A stretch of DNA of 64,000 nt. Source: Hydractinia symbiolongicarpus (taxonomy: Eukaryota > Cnidaria > Hydrozoa > Anthoathecata > Hydractiniidae). Below, one piece after another: positions 44,901 to 57,061 of this stretch (within the stretch, counting starts at the first letter, position 1; every line of letters begins with the position of its first letter). Under the pieces are notes generated by a model that was not told the origin of the DNA, made no database searches, and saw only the letters and a program-made list of their open reading frames with translations. The DNA lies in contig NC_079888.1 in assembly GCF_029227915.1 (NCBI RefSeq), positions 11,639,001 through 11,703,000 of the forward strand, written 5' to 3'. The position numbers and the translations under genes were made by a program.

Positions 44901-46163
44901 CTATACATTTTCTTGATCAGCGTTTAAAGATCTATACGATGAGGGCAACAGGTATACAAATTTTTTAAAATTTTCTTTACAATTTTGACGGGTCATTGCT
45001 GACGTCAGCAAAATTTTTAAGCCCTTAACCGCTCATCAAAAGCACATGATCATAAACATTTTCTTGATCAGCAGTTTAAGCAACGTGAAAACATGGTTCT
45101 AATTTTTTTTTGTGGATGGTTGCTGACGTCATCAAAATTTAAATGACGCTTCTTTTTGTTTTTAATCTGCACAAATGGATTATTCCACGGGCTTTATCGA
45201 CTAGTGTATACTAATTGTACTAACTCAGTAACTTCATGAGGCAGTCATCTCGCCATCAATTTAGCTGACACAAACTCGTCGTGTTTACTTTTACAGGGGC
45301 GTCAACCTCCTATAAAAAAAGTCCAAATTTGTCAACAACAGATTTAGAATAATTACGAGAATTCAATTCTTGCAATAAACTTTGTTCGACACTCTGTACG
45401 TGCGTTGCCCCTTTAGTATTACCAGATTTTTTACGTCATCTCTGACAATGCTGTGGGTCATTATTTCTATTTCTGTTTATATCACCATCGAAATGAACGT
45501 CATGTTAAATGTTGTGACTATATATTTGTAAATGGACTGTGGCACGTGCAACACCATTTTCATGGACAATAAATTTTCGTCGGAGGGGATGAATCTCAGT
45601 GGTCTTGTGGCCCCTGAGTCGATATTACGGAGTGGCCAACTTCATCAACAAGGCAAAATGCCCTGGGAACAAGGTTAAGTGCAAGATACAAAGAGACTAA
45701 TTTTGTGAGAAAAATTTTATCCGATAAAGGGCCAAAATCGTGTCAACAAAAAACAAGAAGTATAGCCAAGCGTGGTACGATTGGCTCCACAATTAAACCG
45801 CAGTCGTCAAACTTCAAAACATCTATAATCATATTGACGTCAACACACTAATTATTACAACAATGCTTGTGTTGTTTAGAAGAAGCAAATGGAGTGAATA
45901 TTCCTAAAAAAGCGTGCTTTCCGCTAGCTTAAAGAATGAATTGTTTTACATGACGAAAGGTTTTAGAAAACATATTTTTACTTGTGATCTATATGGTGAA
46001 GAAACGCATAACGCACAACTTTCGACCTTGAACCCGATTTGTCGCCACTTACAATGGTAAACATGACAACTGGCGCACGGGGAATATAATTTCCTATTAT
46101 TACGAGCCTATATCTTGATATCTCATAGATAAGTGACCACAAGCTATGGCCATTAGATGACAT
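38918..46163 (-). CDS. Candidate gene of unknown function (5' exons)
   Basis: Three - strand exons join in phase 0: 46053-46163 (ATG start, MSSNGHSLWSLIYEISRYRL..., in-frame TAA upstream, donor GTAAGT), 41997-42053 (LPNRTSVQSVTVQALAFCN, donor GTAAGT) and 38918-39013 (KFEHQTTFIRQIFDSMWRIT..., pyrimidine-rich acceptor, donor GTAAGA). Another open segment at 39409-39536, with its own ATG and a GTAAGT donor, could be an alternative first exon, but ends in phase 2 and does not join the next one. I recognise no family. The gene would run toward PDZRN and may continue in the exons at 24-30 kb. The + strand Helitron pair lies in its first intron. Evidence is splice sites and phase only. Confidence 0.35.
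39540..41990. other. No feature seen
   Basis: AT-rich, likely intron. No supported gene or repeat. Confidence 0.3.
42060..43738. other. No feature seen
   Basis: AT-rich, likely intron, up to the Helitron pair. Confidence 0.3.
43739..44483 (+). mobile_element. Helitron unit H1
   Basis: 745 bp. A 5' microsatellite (CTGT)n follows the start. Two internal modules with CTTGATCAGC. Four perfect TGACGTCA sites. Confidence 0.85.
44484..45204 (+). mobile_element. Helitron unit H2
   Basis: 721 bp, two internal modules, 3' hairpin slightly degraded (TGGATTATTCCA), intact CTAG. Confidence 0.85.
45210..46050. other. No feature seen
   Basis: No supported gene or repeat. Confidence 0.3.
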
Positions 46164-46367
46164 GTGAGCATTTTGCGTGGATTAAATAAAGAGATGATGC
46201 TAACAATAAAAGAAGAGTCAAGACTAACATCTTCGCAAATATATTTTGCATGTATATTCAAGTTCGCCTATTTCTAGTGTAAACGTACACCTTGCCACCT
46301 TTCCTGCAATCAATATTGGCAAATAATTTATTTGTTCCGCTATTGCACTACCGTAAATGATCTGAAT

Positions 46368-46828
46368 ATTCGCCCATTCTGAATAAGCCCCCTCCCCCTT
46401 GCATAAATTAGAACATAAGAAGGCGCTTATTCGAAATTTGTATTAGTTTATAAAATAGAAAACAACAAATATTTATAAGTATACAGCTCTCTTATCTCTT
46501 TTACATAGTCAAAATTCATCTCAAAATGCTTACATTTTCGCTTTTCTTTGTTTAAGACTGTTATGATTTCTTTGTTTTCTGTTGTGGCGTGTACATGGCT
46601 GGTACAACAAGTCCAACCTCCCTCTTTCTCTTTCTTATAACTGTCGCTATCAGGATGTTTTGTGTGGAAGACATTTGTGTGTTGTGGGTAAAGACATTAT
46701 ATGTATATAAATATTTATATTGCCTTCTGTTTTTTGCTTATTTAGTTATAAGCGCCCCTACTCGAATAACTGCCCCTTTTGAAGCGCCTGTGAATAAAGA
46801 TTTTAAGAAAGCACCCAGGGCGCTTATG
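46368..46828. repeat. Interspersed repeat with recurring GCGCTTATTCGA motif
   Basis: Motifs of the type GGCGCTTATTCGA recur in both orientations at about 46368-46440 and 46747-46828 around an AT-rich core, like a foldback MITE or decayed transposon. The limits are approximate. Confidence 0.4.
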
Positions 46829-46909
46829 CGATCATTTACTATTAGCTTTCTATTTCATCTTCTATTATTTTTTTCTTTTCTCATTTCTTTACTGGACACA
46901 TTTGCGTAA

Positions 46910-49870
46910 AAATATCAGAGAACGTAGAGTGTCTAGCAATGATGATAGTAATTGTGCCATTTCTAGGTGAAGATAATAATATTTCATTTTAAGGAAACTA
47001 AGAAATAACAAGTTTATTTTAAACCTTAACCAGTTATAGACTCAACTTAACTTGACATTTGTCCAACTTAATAGTTAGATACTGTCCAGAGTAGGGACAT
47101 TCACAACCACGTCTCTCTCTAACCTTTTTTATAGGGCCTGCAAGAACAGCAAACGCAGCATATGGTAAAATGAAGAACACTTGTAAAAATAGAAGCAACA
47201 AGCTCAAACAAACCAACTAATAAATCAAAATCAAAATATACCTTTCTTTGCACAAACTGACAACAATCACCATTGAGCATGATTTAGTACACACACAACC
47301 ACATTTACTATAATCACACGCGAACAACTGGTAAAATTGTCCGTCTGAAGATTTGATATCCACTACCACAAGCTAAATTTTTTTTAGATATATAAGTAAT
47401 TACTGATATTTCACTGTGCAAAATTCCATTTAAATAGTGCGAGGTGTTGATATGATTAAAGACAATCTGTTTTTTGTTACATTTCGTTTTAACACATACA
47501 GGTGATAAATTAACTTCTAATTACATTACCCCCGTCTCGTACATCATTTTAGCAGTTAAGGTATTAAAACAAGTACTTAAATCCAAGTGTTTTTCTAAAT
47601 TTTGTAATTATGATGTTTTCTTTTTTAAGCAAGCTCAATCTATAACGACCTCCTTTTTTCTTTCACATATTTATCAAAAACGTAATAACATTTTAGTGGA
47701 TACGGGGGTATGTAATCCAGGATTCATTTTGCTTTCTTTCATCGATAAAGTGTTCACAGGAAGTAAAAAATGATAACCAACTTAGCGCCCAGTTTGAAAA
47801 GCGGTTTTTTTTTAAGTAAGTTTTCTTAAAAAGAAAAAAAATTGAAAATATTTCCTAGGAATAAAGGCCTGGGACACATTGACGAAACTTCAGAGTGCTT
47901 TTTAACTATTTTTCCAAGCAGTTGTAAAACTTGAAAAACTTATTGCACTTCGTTTTCATTTTTCATTCAAGTAGAACACTAGTAGTTGAGTCTTGCACGG
48001 CGCATTTGACACAGTAATTAGCTAACCATGTGGAACGAATAAAAGAACAATTAGGGTACGAACAAAGGTTAATTTTGAGTATGGAGAAACAAGAAGAAAG
48101 TTTTTGTTCTTCAAATCTGCTTTTTTTTTCGTTGACGTACACACTTTTTGAGCCTTAAACAACTTTAAAAGTGTTTTTTAAATAATTTCTGAAAGAGTAA
48201 TCGACTAATGCTTTTTTCAAAACTTGTCGTTAGCTCGTGAAAAAACAACGGGAACTCGCCCCAATCGCTAATAGTGCATCTTTAGCACAAGGGAGACATT
48301 CGGCAATATTTTGAACAAGATACGGGCACCAGTACAGAGACCGTTAAAACTGCAATGACAAGGTTTAATAATTGAGGAAAAGGGTAATATCCAACGGAAA
48401 AAACAATGCAATACGCCGTTAATTTATTCGAGAGGAATGTTGTACTTATGAATACTTATGAATTTTGCTTAACTTTCATGACATAAAGTGTGTGGTGTTT
48501 TCACACCATTTTGTCCTAACGATGAAATTGATGCTGGCTAGTGATAATCCTAGCCTTGGATGCAAGAGTATCAGTTTTTTTGTGAAGGTCGTTGTGATTT
48601 GGATTGAGTTAGGTATTCAAAAAATAAAATAAAAATATTCCATACTAGACAAACAGTGGAAGTTGGTTACAAAAGATTTTTCATTAGCTTTTTTACTTGA
48701 CTTTATTTTTACTTTTCTACTACCGGGGCAGGCAATCACAGTGGTGGTCATTTAATTAAATGACTAACAAGTTCATTGGATGTAAATCGAATCGTTGTCG
48801 AATGTCCGTGTCTTTGCTTTATGTTTTGTGTACACAAAACTGAACTCGGACTTTTAGGACCAGAAAACTCGTTCAAGTTAATCTATGAGCTTTTATAAGG
48901 CAATGGGAACAAAATTTTTATTTAAATAGCAATTTTTTAACGAAATTATGCAAAAGGGCACGAATGTTATATTCAGCTTCCTCCACCGCACTCAACTTTC
49001 AAGCATTTTTGATATGCAAAAAACTTTATTCAGGTAGTAAGGTTAAACAAAAAAGCAAAATTTCATATAACGGATAATTCTCTCCCCCCCCGCCCGCTTT
49101 TCCGCCATTTAAATTGCTAGGAAAGAATGTTGAGTTAAAATTAGAAAAACGCTGAAAAAAATTCAATTGTATTAAGTACACTATTTTACGTGTTCTATTT
49201 TTCGCCTTTCTTTAAGCTTCTCGTGGTTTCTGATTCATTCATAATAATTGCCAATCTCGTGGCTGTACCATGCTCATTAAAAACCAAACAATTTCGTAAC
49301 AAGCTGGGATTGAAATATTGGCTTTACACAAGTTACCGACGTTGTTTGAAAAACATAGCACTTAGTATTAACACCAACACAATGACAACAAAGACGAAAG
49401 GTGAGGAGCTTTTAAGTATATTGATCGTGGGAGCAGCTTGCGATTGGACAAATGCACCCTCATGAGGTCTACTGTACCGACATTGATTATTAACTAAATT
49501 CATCTAATTAGAACAGATAAAATGTTGCATAATTGCATCAAAAGAAAGCGATAAAACAAATAAAATCTAACGTGTGAACAATGCAAATAATGACGAAGAA
49601 GAACACAAAGAACACACCAGGCTATTACGAAGAGGTGTTTTAACACCAGTTTTCGACAAGGCAAAAAACTTTGGCAACGAGGTACTAGTCTAGAAAAGAC
49701 AAATATACCGTGTTCTCCTTTATGAAATACTAAACACCGACTAAACATTATTACTGATGTTAGTTAGTTGTTATTATTATAAAATGGTAATGGTCAAACT
49801 ATCGTACACAAATACTTTAGCCGCCATTTGTCATAAGCCGACACAACACCAGCAGTTTATGCGTCAAAAG
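46910..49870. other. No feature seen
   Basis: About 3 kb of AT-rich DNA. Short open frames have no recognisable domain. Confidence 0.3.
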
Positions 49871-49874
49871 TACT

Positions 49875-49965
49875 CTATCAACCCCTATAACGCCGTCTTC
49901 TGTCTTTGTGTGCAAAAATGTTGTGTTACGAAGATACGAAATATAAGCATGAAAAAGCAAACGCG
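49875..49965 (+). mobile_element. Diverged mini-Helitron 5' fragment
   Basis: Resembles the 60806-60932 unit: TCTGTCTTTGTGTGCAAAA, TGTTGTGTTACG, then ATACGAAATATAA in the same order. No 3' end seen. Confidence 0.3.
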
Positions 49966-49969
49966 ACGT

Positions 49970-50837
49970 GTATGACGATAGAATTTCCGTCGATTTTTCA
50001 AGAGCTAACGACTAGTAGAAAATATAAAAATAGATTTTTAGTTATGAAAAACAAACCTTGTTGTTTCTTTATCTCCACACCCCTATTGACAATTAAAGTT
50101 CGATTAATATTTTTCTGCGTTGGTAAAATAACATGTTCGTTATTGTGTTTGATATTTATGAATTTGATGTTAAAGTGTGACCCTGATTTGGCGGGAAACC
50201 AAGAAATTGATTGCGTTAATCGAGTCTTGACTATTTAGCATGCCGGCTATGAAATAGGTACTAGAAAATAAGTAGCGCATTGCAGGAAATTATTTCAACT
50301 ATTTCTGCTTTTTCTCAATTTAGCACCTTTAATAATTGGTGAACTAATTATAATTATTATATTTTTCAAAACATCAAAATTAAAATTATTTGGAATTTCC
50401 AGAAGTGAAAGTCGTCAAAAACTGACGACAAACGAGCATACTTTGAAAACAGAAAGTTTCATTATAAAAATGATTGTGTTAGACATTATTTATATAAAAA
50501 GTACATCGCAATTTAAATCAACACATGTTATGCAGGTGGGACCCAATGTCCTTGAAATAAAAATCTTACCCTTTACCGGCCTACATAGAGCTAAGAATCA
50601 TTGTTTTAACTTTTACTAAATGACAAAACTTATCAACAGGGTGAATGTGTTTCAAAATTCGTAGTTTTTGGCCGACACGACTTTAAAAATCCATATGCCT
50701 ATGCTAAACAGCACGACGTAATAGATTATGGCTGTGATAAAGTGGAGTATAAAAATATTTAACTGATAAAAAAAATAAATGAAAAATTCTAAAAAAAATC
50801 TGCATATTTCTCGATGTTGTTCTTTTGTATATGCTGC
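49970..50837. other. No feature seen
   Basis: An open frame around 49906-50238 overlaps the Helitron relic and shows no domain. Nothing else. Confidence 0.3.
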
Positions 50838-51095
50838 AACCTCGTTCCCAGGGATCTTTGTTATCTATTCTTATTCTGGAACGAACTGTTCTGGGATACA
50901 AAGCAATACAAAGAGTCCTAGGAACGAGGTCGTTTATGCAGTTCTTCAAGTATGCATGCGCATTGTTTTGACAGACATGTTATTTGTTTAAATGAAGTTC
51001 CCAGGGCTTTTTTTGTCTCTCATCGGCTCTGCGCTTATTGATACGTCTCGATGTCCGATATGCAAAAAATGACAACAGGTCCTGGGAGCGAGGTT
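50838..51095. repeat. Foldback / MITE-like repeats with CCTCGTTCCCAGGG ends
   Basis: AACCTCGTTCCCAGGG at 50838 pairs with CCTAGGAACGAGGT ending at 50930. A second pair uses AGTTCCCAGGG (about 50996) and CCTGGGAGCGAGG (about 51080-51093). No coding capacity. Probably two copies of a small inverted-repeat element. Confidence 0.55.
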
Positions 51096-51328
51096 GATAT
51101 AACCACACATTTTTAAGTAAGTGCGAAGAAGCTCTGGACGAAATTTGTGAGAGTAAAAAAATTACTGGAAGAAAAAATAAAGTTACATCCGTTAAATGTT
51201 GACTTAAAAAAACTTAAAAAGTGAAAGTAAAAGTTTTGAAAATGTATGTTATTCATGTGCTTTTGTCAGTCATAAAAGTACTGCATAAAAACACCCAGAT
51301 AATATTATTATCTGTTTTACATTAACAG

Positions 51329-53737
51329 GTTTGGCGCTTAATATTTCTTACCTTGCCAAACAACCAACTGTGCATTCTTTTCTATGCAAGTGTTTAAGTG
51401 AACTAACTGCTAAGAATCACTGTTTGCTTCAACCAGCCCCCTTTTTAACCAGCTATGTACCTCGGTTTCTCTTTTGTAGCCGGCTTATCTATTTTACCGA
51501 AAGAGAATCAAAGGTAATTAATTACGCGTTGCCTCCATAAGCTCAAACAGCTTAGAAGCCATAATATTATTCAGCAACCTTGTAACCAGTCTGCGAAAAT
51601 TTATGATACAGGTCACAGAAAGTTCAGGTTGAGGTCTAGAACTGAGGTTGCATATTTTGTTCATGTTTATACTTATGATCTTTCAACAAATTTTATCCTT
51701 CGTTGTGTTCTTCTTATTGTTTTTACTTTTCGTACATTTATTTAACGTTGTGATTTTAAAAAGATTTTTCTCAAATTATGCGGTTCTCGCGCTCTGTAAA
51801 AACAGCTGTTATACGACATCAATTCTGAAATAGCCGATAAATACGCAAATAACACATTCATGTGCTGTTAGAAATGCGAAACATACTCTAAAATAGACAG
51901 AAGTATATGCCGCGAAAAATTAATGAAATACATTACGATTCGCATAAGCAAACTTAGATAAAAAAAAATGCAGTTTTTTTTTAATTAAACGCTCAAGTGT
52001 TTCTAAACAGCACACTATTCAAAATGGTAGATCAAAGATGGCAGCTATATAGAATTTTGAAGTGTTTGCGTTTGTAGGCATCATTCAAAAGAAAATGAAG
52101 AATATTAAATTCTGCTTTTTATTAGCAAAGGTAAACTTAAACATTAATTTCTTTGAATTTTATTGTAAGCAAACCAACAAAAGTACTAAGTACTAAGTTG
52201 GGATATTTCAACGCAGGAAATGTGCAAAGAAACTGACCTCCATAATTAAATCGCCTAATATGAACATAAAAATAGTAGAAAAAAAGGGAGAATAAAGAAA
52301 AGTTTTCACTTTTTAAATTATTCTAAGTCACGTCGGTAGAATCATACGCGAAATAATAAAAGTTTGCACCAACATTCGAGTTTCTCTTACCGCCGGTTGT
52401 GTAAACAGTTTGCGCACAAATCTCAAACTTAAAGCGGCCTTAGTAACACATCACAGGGGCGCAAGTCAGATGAATTTGCAATTCATCAAACAACTTGTTT
52501 AGACAGCTTCCCCTTCTATACGTTTTGTTGTATTCTTTTTTAAGAAAGTCATAATTATATATCTTATCGGGAAACAACAAATAAAGTGAAATAAAAATAA
52601 ACACTAATACTATGAAAATAGCGATTACATTTTCTTTTATAAATATATTTTTCAATGAAGCCGTTTTTTGCGAATGCATCGCCGAAGTCTGAGAGAAACC
52701 AAAACCAAAAATATATGAGATATAGAATTTTTAATACTGTCTCGATATTTTTTGTTGTTCGTTTTATAAATTGGTCAATTGATTAATTATTTTTGCCCAC
52801 TTTTTTTCCTTGTTTTTATTAAATACACCCACCCCCCCCCCCCCCCCCTCCCCCCCCCGAAGCATTCTAAGTTTTAACGACAAAACGAAACCTTCTGATT
52901 CTACTTCAGATATTCCACTTATTGTATGTTTCAATTTCAATTTAATTAATAGTACAAATGGAAATTTGTGTCCAGGCCTCAGAAGTACCATGGTTTCTTC
53001 GCGCGTAGAATCAACCTTAGTATAGTGCACAAGGGACAGCCATCTTTAAAAAAGGGTTTTCTTTTGCGCTCAGATTCCTATTTTTGATATCAAGAATTTT
53101 TTTATTAGAATAACTATATAAAAAATAGCAGCTTCTATTTTATAAGAGAGGTGCTAAATACTCCCTCCCTCGCATATCCAGCATTGATGGAGCACTTTTT
53201 ATTATAGAAAAAGAGAAACAGGTTTACGAATGTTACAAATAAACTTGGTATTTATTTTTACCACAAATTCTTCGCCATTGAAGAATGTTAATCATTTTAA
53301 AACAAGAGTTTAGTAGCTGTTTCCTGCTTCCCAAGGTATAGTTTATTATGTCGGTAAGATTCTTTATGCATTTCAAGTGTGCCCTTATCCATACCTTATA
53401 TTTTTAATGATTGACTGATTGATTGATTGATTAGTTGATTGATTTTATAAAGTGTTTTTGATAAACTTTCGAAGTTAGGGAGTAAATTGTAAGTGTCTGT
53501 CAACTAAAGAAAGAAGTAGCTAGCTACCTTCATTCATAATAGGTCTAACAGATTAGATATAGAAAAGAGAATATAACAACATGATTACCAGTTTTATTCT
53601 CTTTTTAGGGTAGATGCATTAAAAAAGAATTGACAACAGACTGCGTGTTTCGTATGATTCGAAGTCGCTATCATTCGAAGCCAGAAAGCTTTAAAAAAAT
53701 TGTCAATAAGTGTGTCAATAAGTGTGTTTTTGTCTAG
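51329..53737 (+). CDS. Candidate two-exon gene 3' end, unknown
   Basis: Exon 51329-51513 (acceptor attaacag, 61 open codons, LNISYLAKQPTVHSFLCKCL ... YFTERESK, donor GTAATT) joins in phase 0 to a terminal exon 53609-53737 (acceptor tctctttttag, GRCIKKELTTDCVFRMIRSR ... to TAG). Both have balanced composition and fair splice signals. An upstream exon would have to supply one base. No family recognised; it may be chance. Confidence 0.25.
52832..52858 (+). repeat. 27-nt C-rich homopolymer tract
   Basis: 17 C, one T, 9 C in an otherwise AT-rich context. On the - strand it is a poly-G tract. Confidence 0.9.
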
Positions 53738-53739
53738 CA

Positions 53740-56700
53740 GAATTGTGATAGATACGAAAATAACAAGTCTGCTGTAAATACGGCGGCTTATCCCTTCTGT
53801 ATTAACGATTTGTAATTTGTATTGAATCTTATAGCAACAAGTTGTTTAGCTGTGATGACATTGACGCTCTTTTAACATTTTGTCACTTCGGATTTTTACA
53901 TCAATTTTAAATCATAAAAAACTACGTTATAACAAACCTTGTTGGTTGAATATTTTTACCTCAAGAATCTCTGTGCATTTATGCTCATGTGTACCTTTCA
54001 ACCATCACTGAATGGAGTACTTCACGGTAATGAGTACACAAAGTTTTTATATCGCCTCTCTCCTTCACAGTTAACTTGTTACATTTATGATACATTTCTT
54101 GTTAAACACTCTCCTTCGCTGTGTCTATTATGATTAAAAGTGAATAAATACTCACCAGTGGCTGTGTTAGTTGTTTTTTTCCAACATCATTCAAGCACCT
54201 TTTTACTAAAAGGAAATCTAAGCATATAGTGTATACGTAAAGAATCTCTAAAGAGGGAGAGCGGAAAGCAAATCATTTTGTTGACTCGATGTAATTAAAC
54301 AAGTTCCGCACGATATTTATAACACCTTGTAGACATGACAAGACCTGTTACATTTCCTGTGTAATTGATGGCGTCACAATAATTTAACATGTCAATATTT
54401 CGCGAGAACAGTATGTTTGTTGACATAACGGCCTCTGAATAAATGATCTGAATAAAAAAAAAATCTTCCGCCAGAAACATAAGAAGTATTCTTTTTTACA
54501 CAAAAGAATTATTGTTATAAGTGACGGAAAGAATAAAAAGTATTTTCAAACTAAAAAAAATTAGGCGGTGTAAGATCTAGAAGGATAGAAATTTATATTC
54601 TCCTAGGTTAGATCAACCTTGTTTCTAGGACTTAAAAACAATTAAGATCTTAAACAGTTATTGCGAGTAAGGTCATTTCCAGACCTCGACAGCACAGGGT
54701 CATAATAAAAGGTACTTGTTGAAGCATGCTCATGATCAAAGATGTTTCAAAACAAAGCTTCGGTTGATGTCAAACAATTTTGCAAGTTCTTTATTGCATA
54801 AAACACAGTTTCTAACTATTTATGTAAGTTCCAACAATTTCTATCATGTTTCTTAACGATTTTCTTGGTTAAGGGAATGGGTGTGATTTATGACAAAATT
54901 ATGAATTGTTTTCCGGTTGCAAAAGTTTTGTTATCTAGTACTAAGTTTCTTCATAGAACGGTAAAAAAGGCGTGTTTGGTTTCACGAATTTCCTAAATAA
55001 TTATTTTTATATTGGTATACATAAAGTTTAGAACTGTTTTCTCAAGCTTACATTTAGATATTGGTCCATGTTAGACTTTTTCCTTTAAAACTTTTAACCC
55101 TCCATCCAGGAATTTTAAATACATTTTAGTTACACATAAAAGCGTTATGGTATTATTCTTTGCCAGGTCGAGGTCCAATATTTCCAAATTGATGTTTTGC
55201 AGAATTCATTTTTGTCAAAAATTGGAAAATTTTTTTTGTTTAGAAGCCCACAAGACGTAGATGACAAAACCCTTTTTACAATCATGTACACATCGAGTAC
55301 CCATTCCGTCTTTTAACATGCATTTTGAATACCATACATAAACCAGTAAGTAACGGCCACAAATCAAGACACCTCCTTGGCCAACATTTATTAACAAATT
55401 TTTGTCGTAGTTTTTTGTTCGTCACCAAGTTGCGAACTTAGAGACATCATGTTGGTCAAATAAATATTGTCCTGGTTCGCAGTCGCTTTTAATCTCCGCA
55501 ACAATATGCTCTTAGTCGTTGTTCCCAGAAACAGACTATCGTCAATGAAACAGACTTAATGAAGAACAGGTTCACCCCAACACAATATTCTGGCAGCACT
55601 GTTGTGCAGCATAAGCCTAGGGTCTTCAAGGACAACTATCAGTGTGCGCAGAGGTAAGAAATCGTGTGACATAGATGTCGGTTAAAATGACTCTAAAACG
55701 TCGCGAAGTTTGTCGGTAGAAACGTCAACTAACAACAATTTACAGGCATAAATTTAAACTTTCATACCATGAGTTGCAAAATTTTAAACTAATGAAAATA
55801 AAAAAATATCACAACACAGAAGAAAAAAATTTCAAAACAAGCGTGTGGGTAAACACAAAGGTGGGTAGTAACATGATTCATGCTTAAATTCAAGTATTTA
55901 GTCATCAATATTTTCCTCTGATAATACAATTGAATCAGCGTAGGGTCTCAATAGTCTTCAATAGCTGAAAGTGGACACAAATACTTATTATAGGTTAATA
56001 TTGAGCAAATTTCAGTGTATATGCAATGTATCTAGAATTTTATGTGACATTCTATCTTTTGGCATATTAGCTACCATAAATAGATTCTGTCACAATCACC
56101 TCTGATGTACTCTAAAGTATTTTTTTTCAAATCTGTATGACTTACTTTTATCTTTCAAGTTGTCGCTTCCAATGGCAAATTTCTCACGCATCGATCTCAA
56201 CTTTTAAATTGTGTATATTATTTATATTCTTCAATTTCTTTTTTATCAACTGGTATATTGGAAGTCATTTATAGCAACGTAATAAAACCTACCACAGCTT
56301 TTATTTGAGTGAAATGCATTCTGTGTATGGTAAAGAGACTGGAACGTAGAGAATCACTAACAATTTACCCTTGTGAAGGCCTGGTTACTAATTTGAAATA
56401 TTGTTTGTTAACACAGAACTATTTGAAGTGTGAGGAATACTCATCTCACGTCTGAGCAAACAAGCATGAAGAAGTAATAAATACATGTTTATAGGAAAGC
56501 GTATGATGTATGACGTCACCAAGAATGTGTATGACTACGAAGATGACGTTATCGTGCAAATACATATGAAAAGTGTTTACTTTGTTTTTATTTGTATCAC
56601 AGTTTATTATCGTTTTCTGAATATCTTAACTAATTTGCTTCAACATGTATTTAGGGCCAGTCTCACCTATCCACCGCCTATTTGAACGCCAACATGCTGT

Positions 56701-56846
56701 TAAGATTGTACGCTACAGTTGTAAAATGTCACAAAAAACAACTTTAAAATGAACAGTTTTAGCATTTAAATTTATAGTTGCAGTCAGTTGTATTTTGACT
56801 TACGACTAAAATGGCGCTCCGTTGTAAGCGGTATACCCAAATGTTA
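53740..56846. other. No feature seen
   Basis: About 3.1 kb of AT-rich DNA up to the pogo element. No supported gene; one TGACGTCA at about 56512. A (GATT)n-like tract lies just outside, at about 53410-53445. Confidence 0.3.
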
Positions 56847-57061
56847 CAGTAGAGTCTCAATAACTCGAGCGGCCAGGGGGAAAAGGAAACCGTTCGAGTT
56901 AAGGAGACGTTCGAGTAGTAGAGGTTTTCAAGTTTTTTCAAAATTTTTCCCTTATTTGCCTACCAGATGAACAAAAACAGTATATTAAGTACGTAGTCTT
57001 ACTTATTGGGGGTTCTGGGTTGGTGAAATACAAAAAACAGAGCGTTTTAGTTGCTTTTTGC

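Larger units (their letters stand above)
43739..45204 (+). mobile_element. Head-to-tail pair of non-autonomous Helitrons
   Basis: Same family as the array at 1447-5232 but on the opposite strand. The first unit starts TCTCTATAATAATACGCC at 43739 after host A. Its hairpin GTGGATTTTTCCAC and CTAG end at 44483, and the next unit starts TCTATATAATAATACGCC at 44484. The second CTAG ends at 45204 and is followed by host T. Six perfect TGACGTCA palindromes. No protein encoded. Confidence 0.87.

Noticed and set aside
46589-46909. 106-residue hydrophobic + strand frame
   Set aside because: Overlaps the GCGCTTATTCGA interspersed repeat; composition is that of T-rich DNA.
49190-50238. Two or three + strand open frames of 70-110 residues
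   Set aside because: No recognised domains, AT-biased composition, and overlap with a Helitron relic at 49875-49965.
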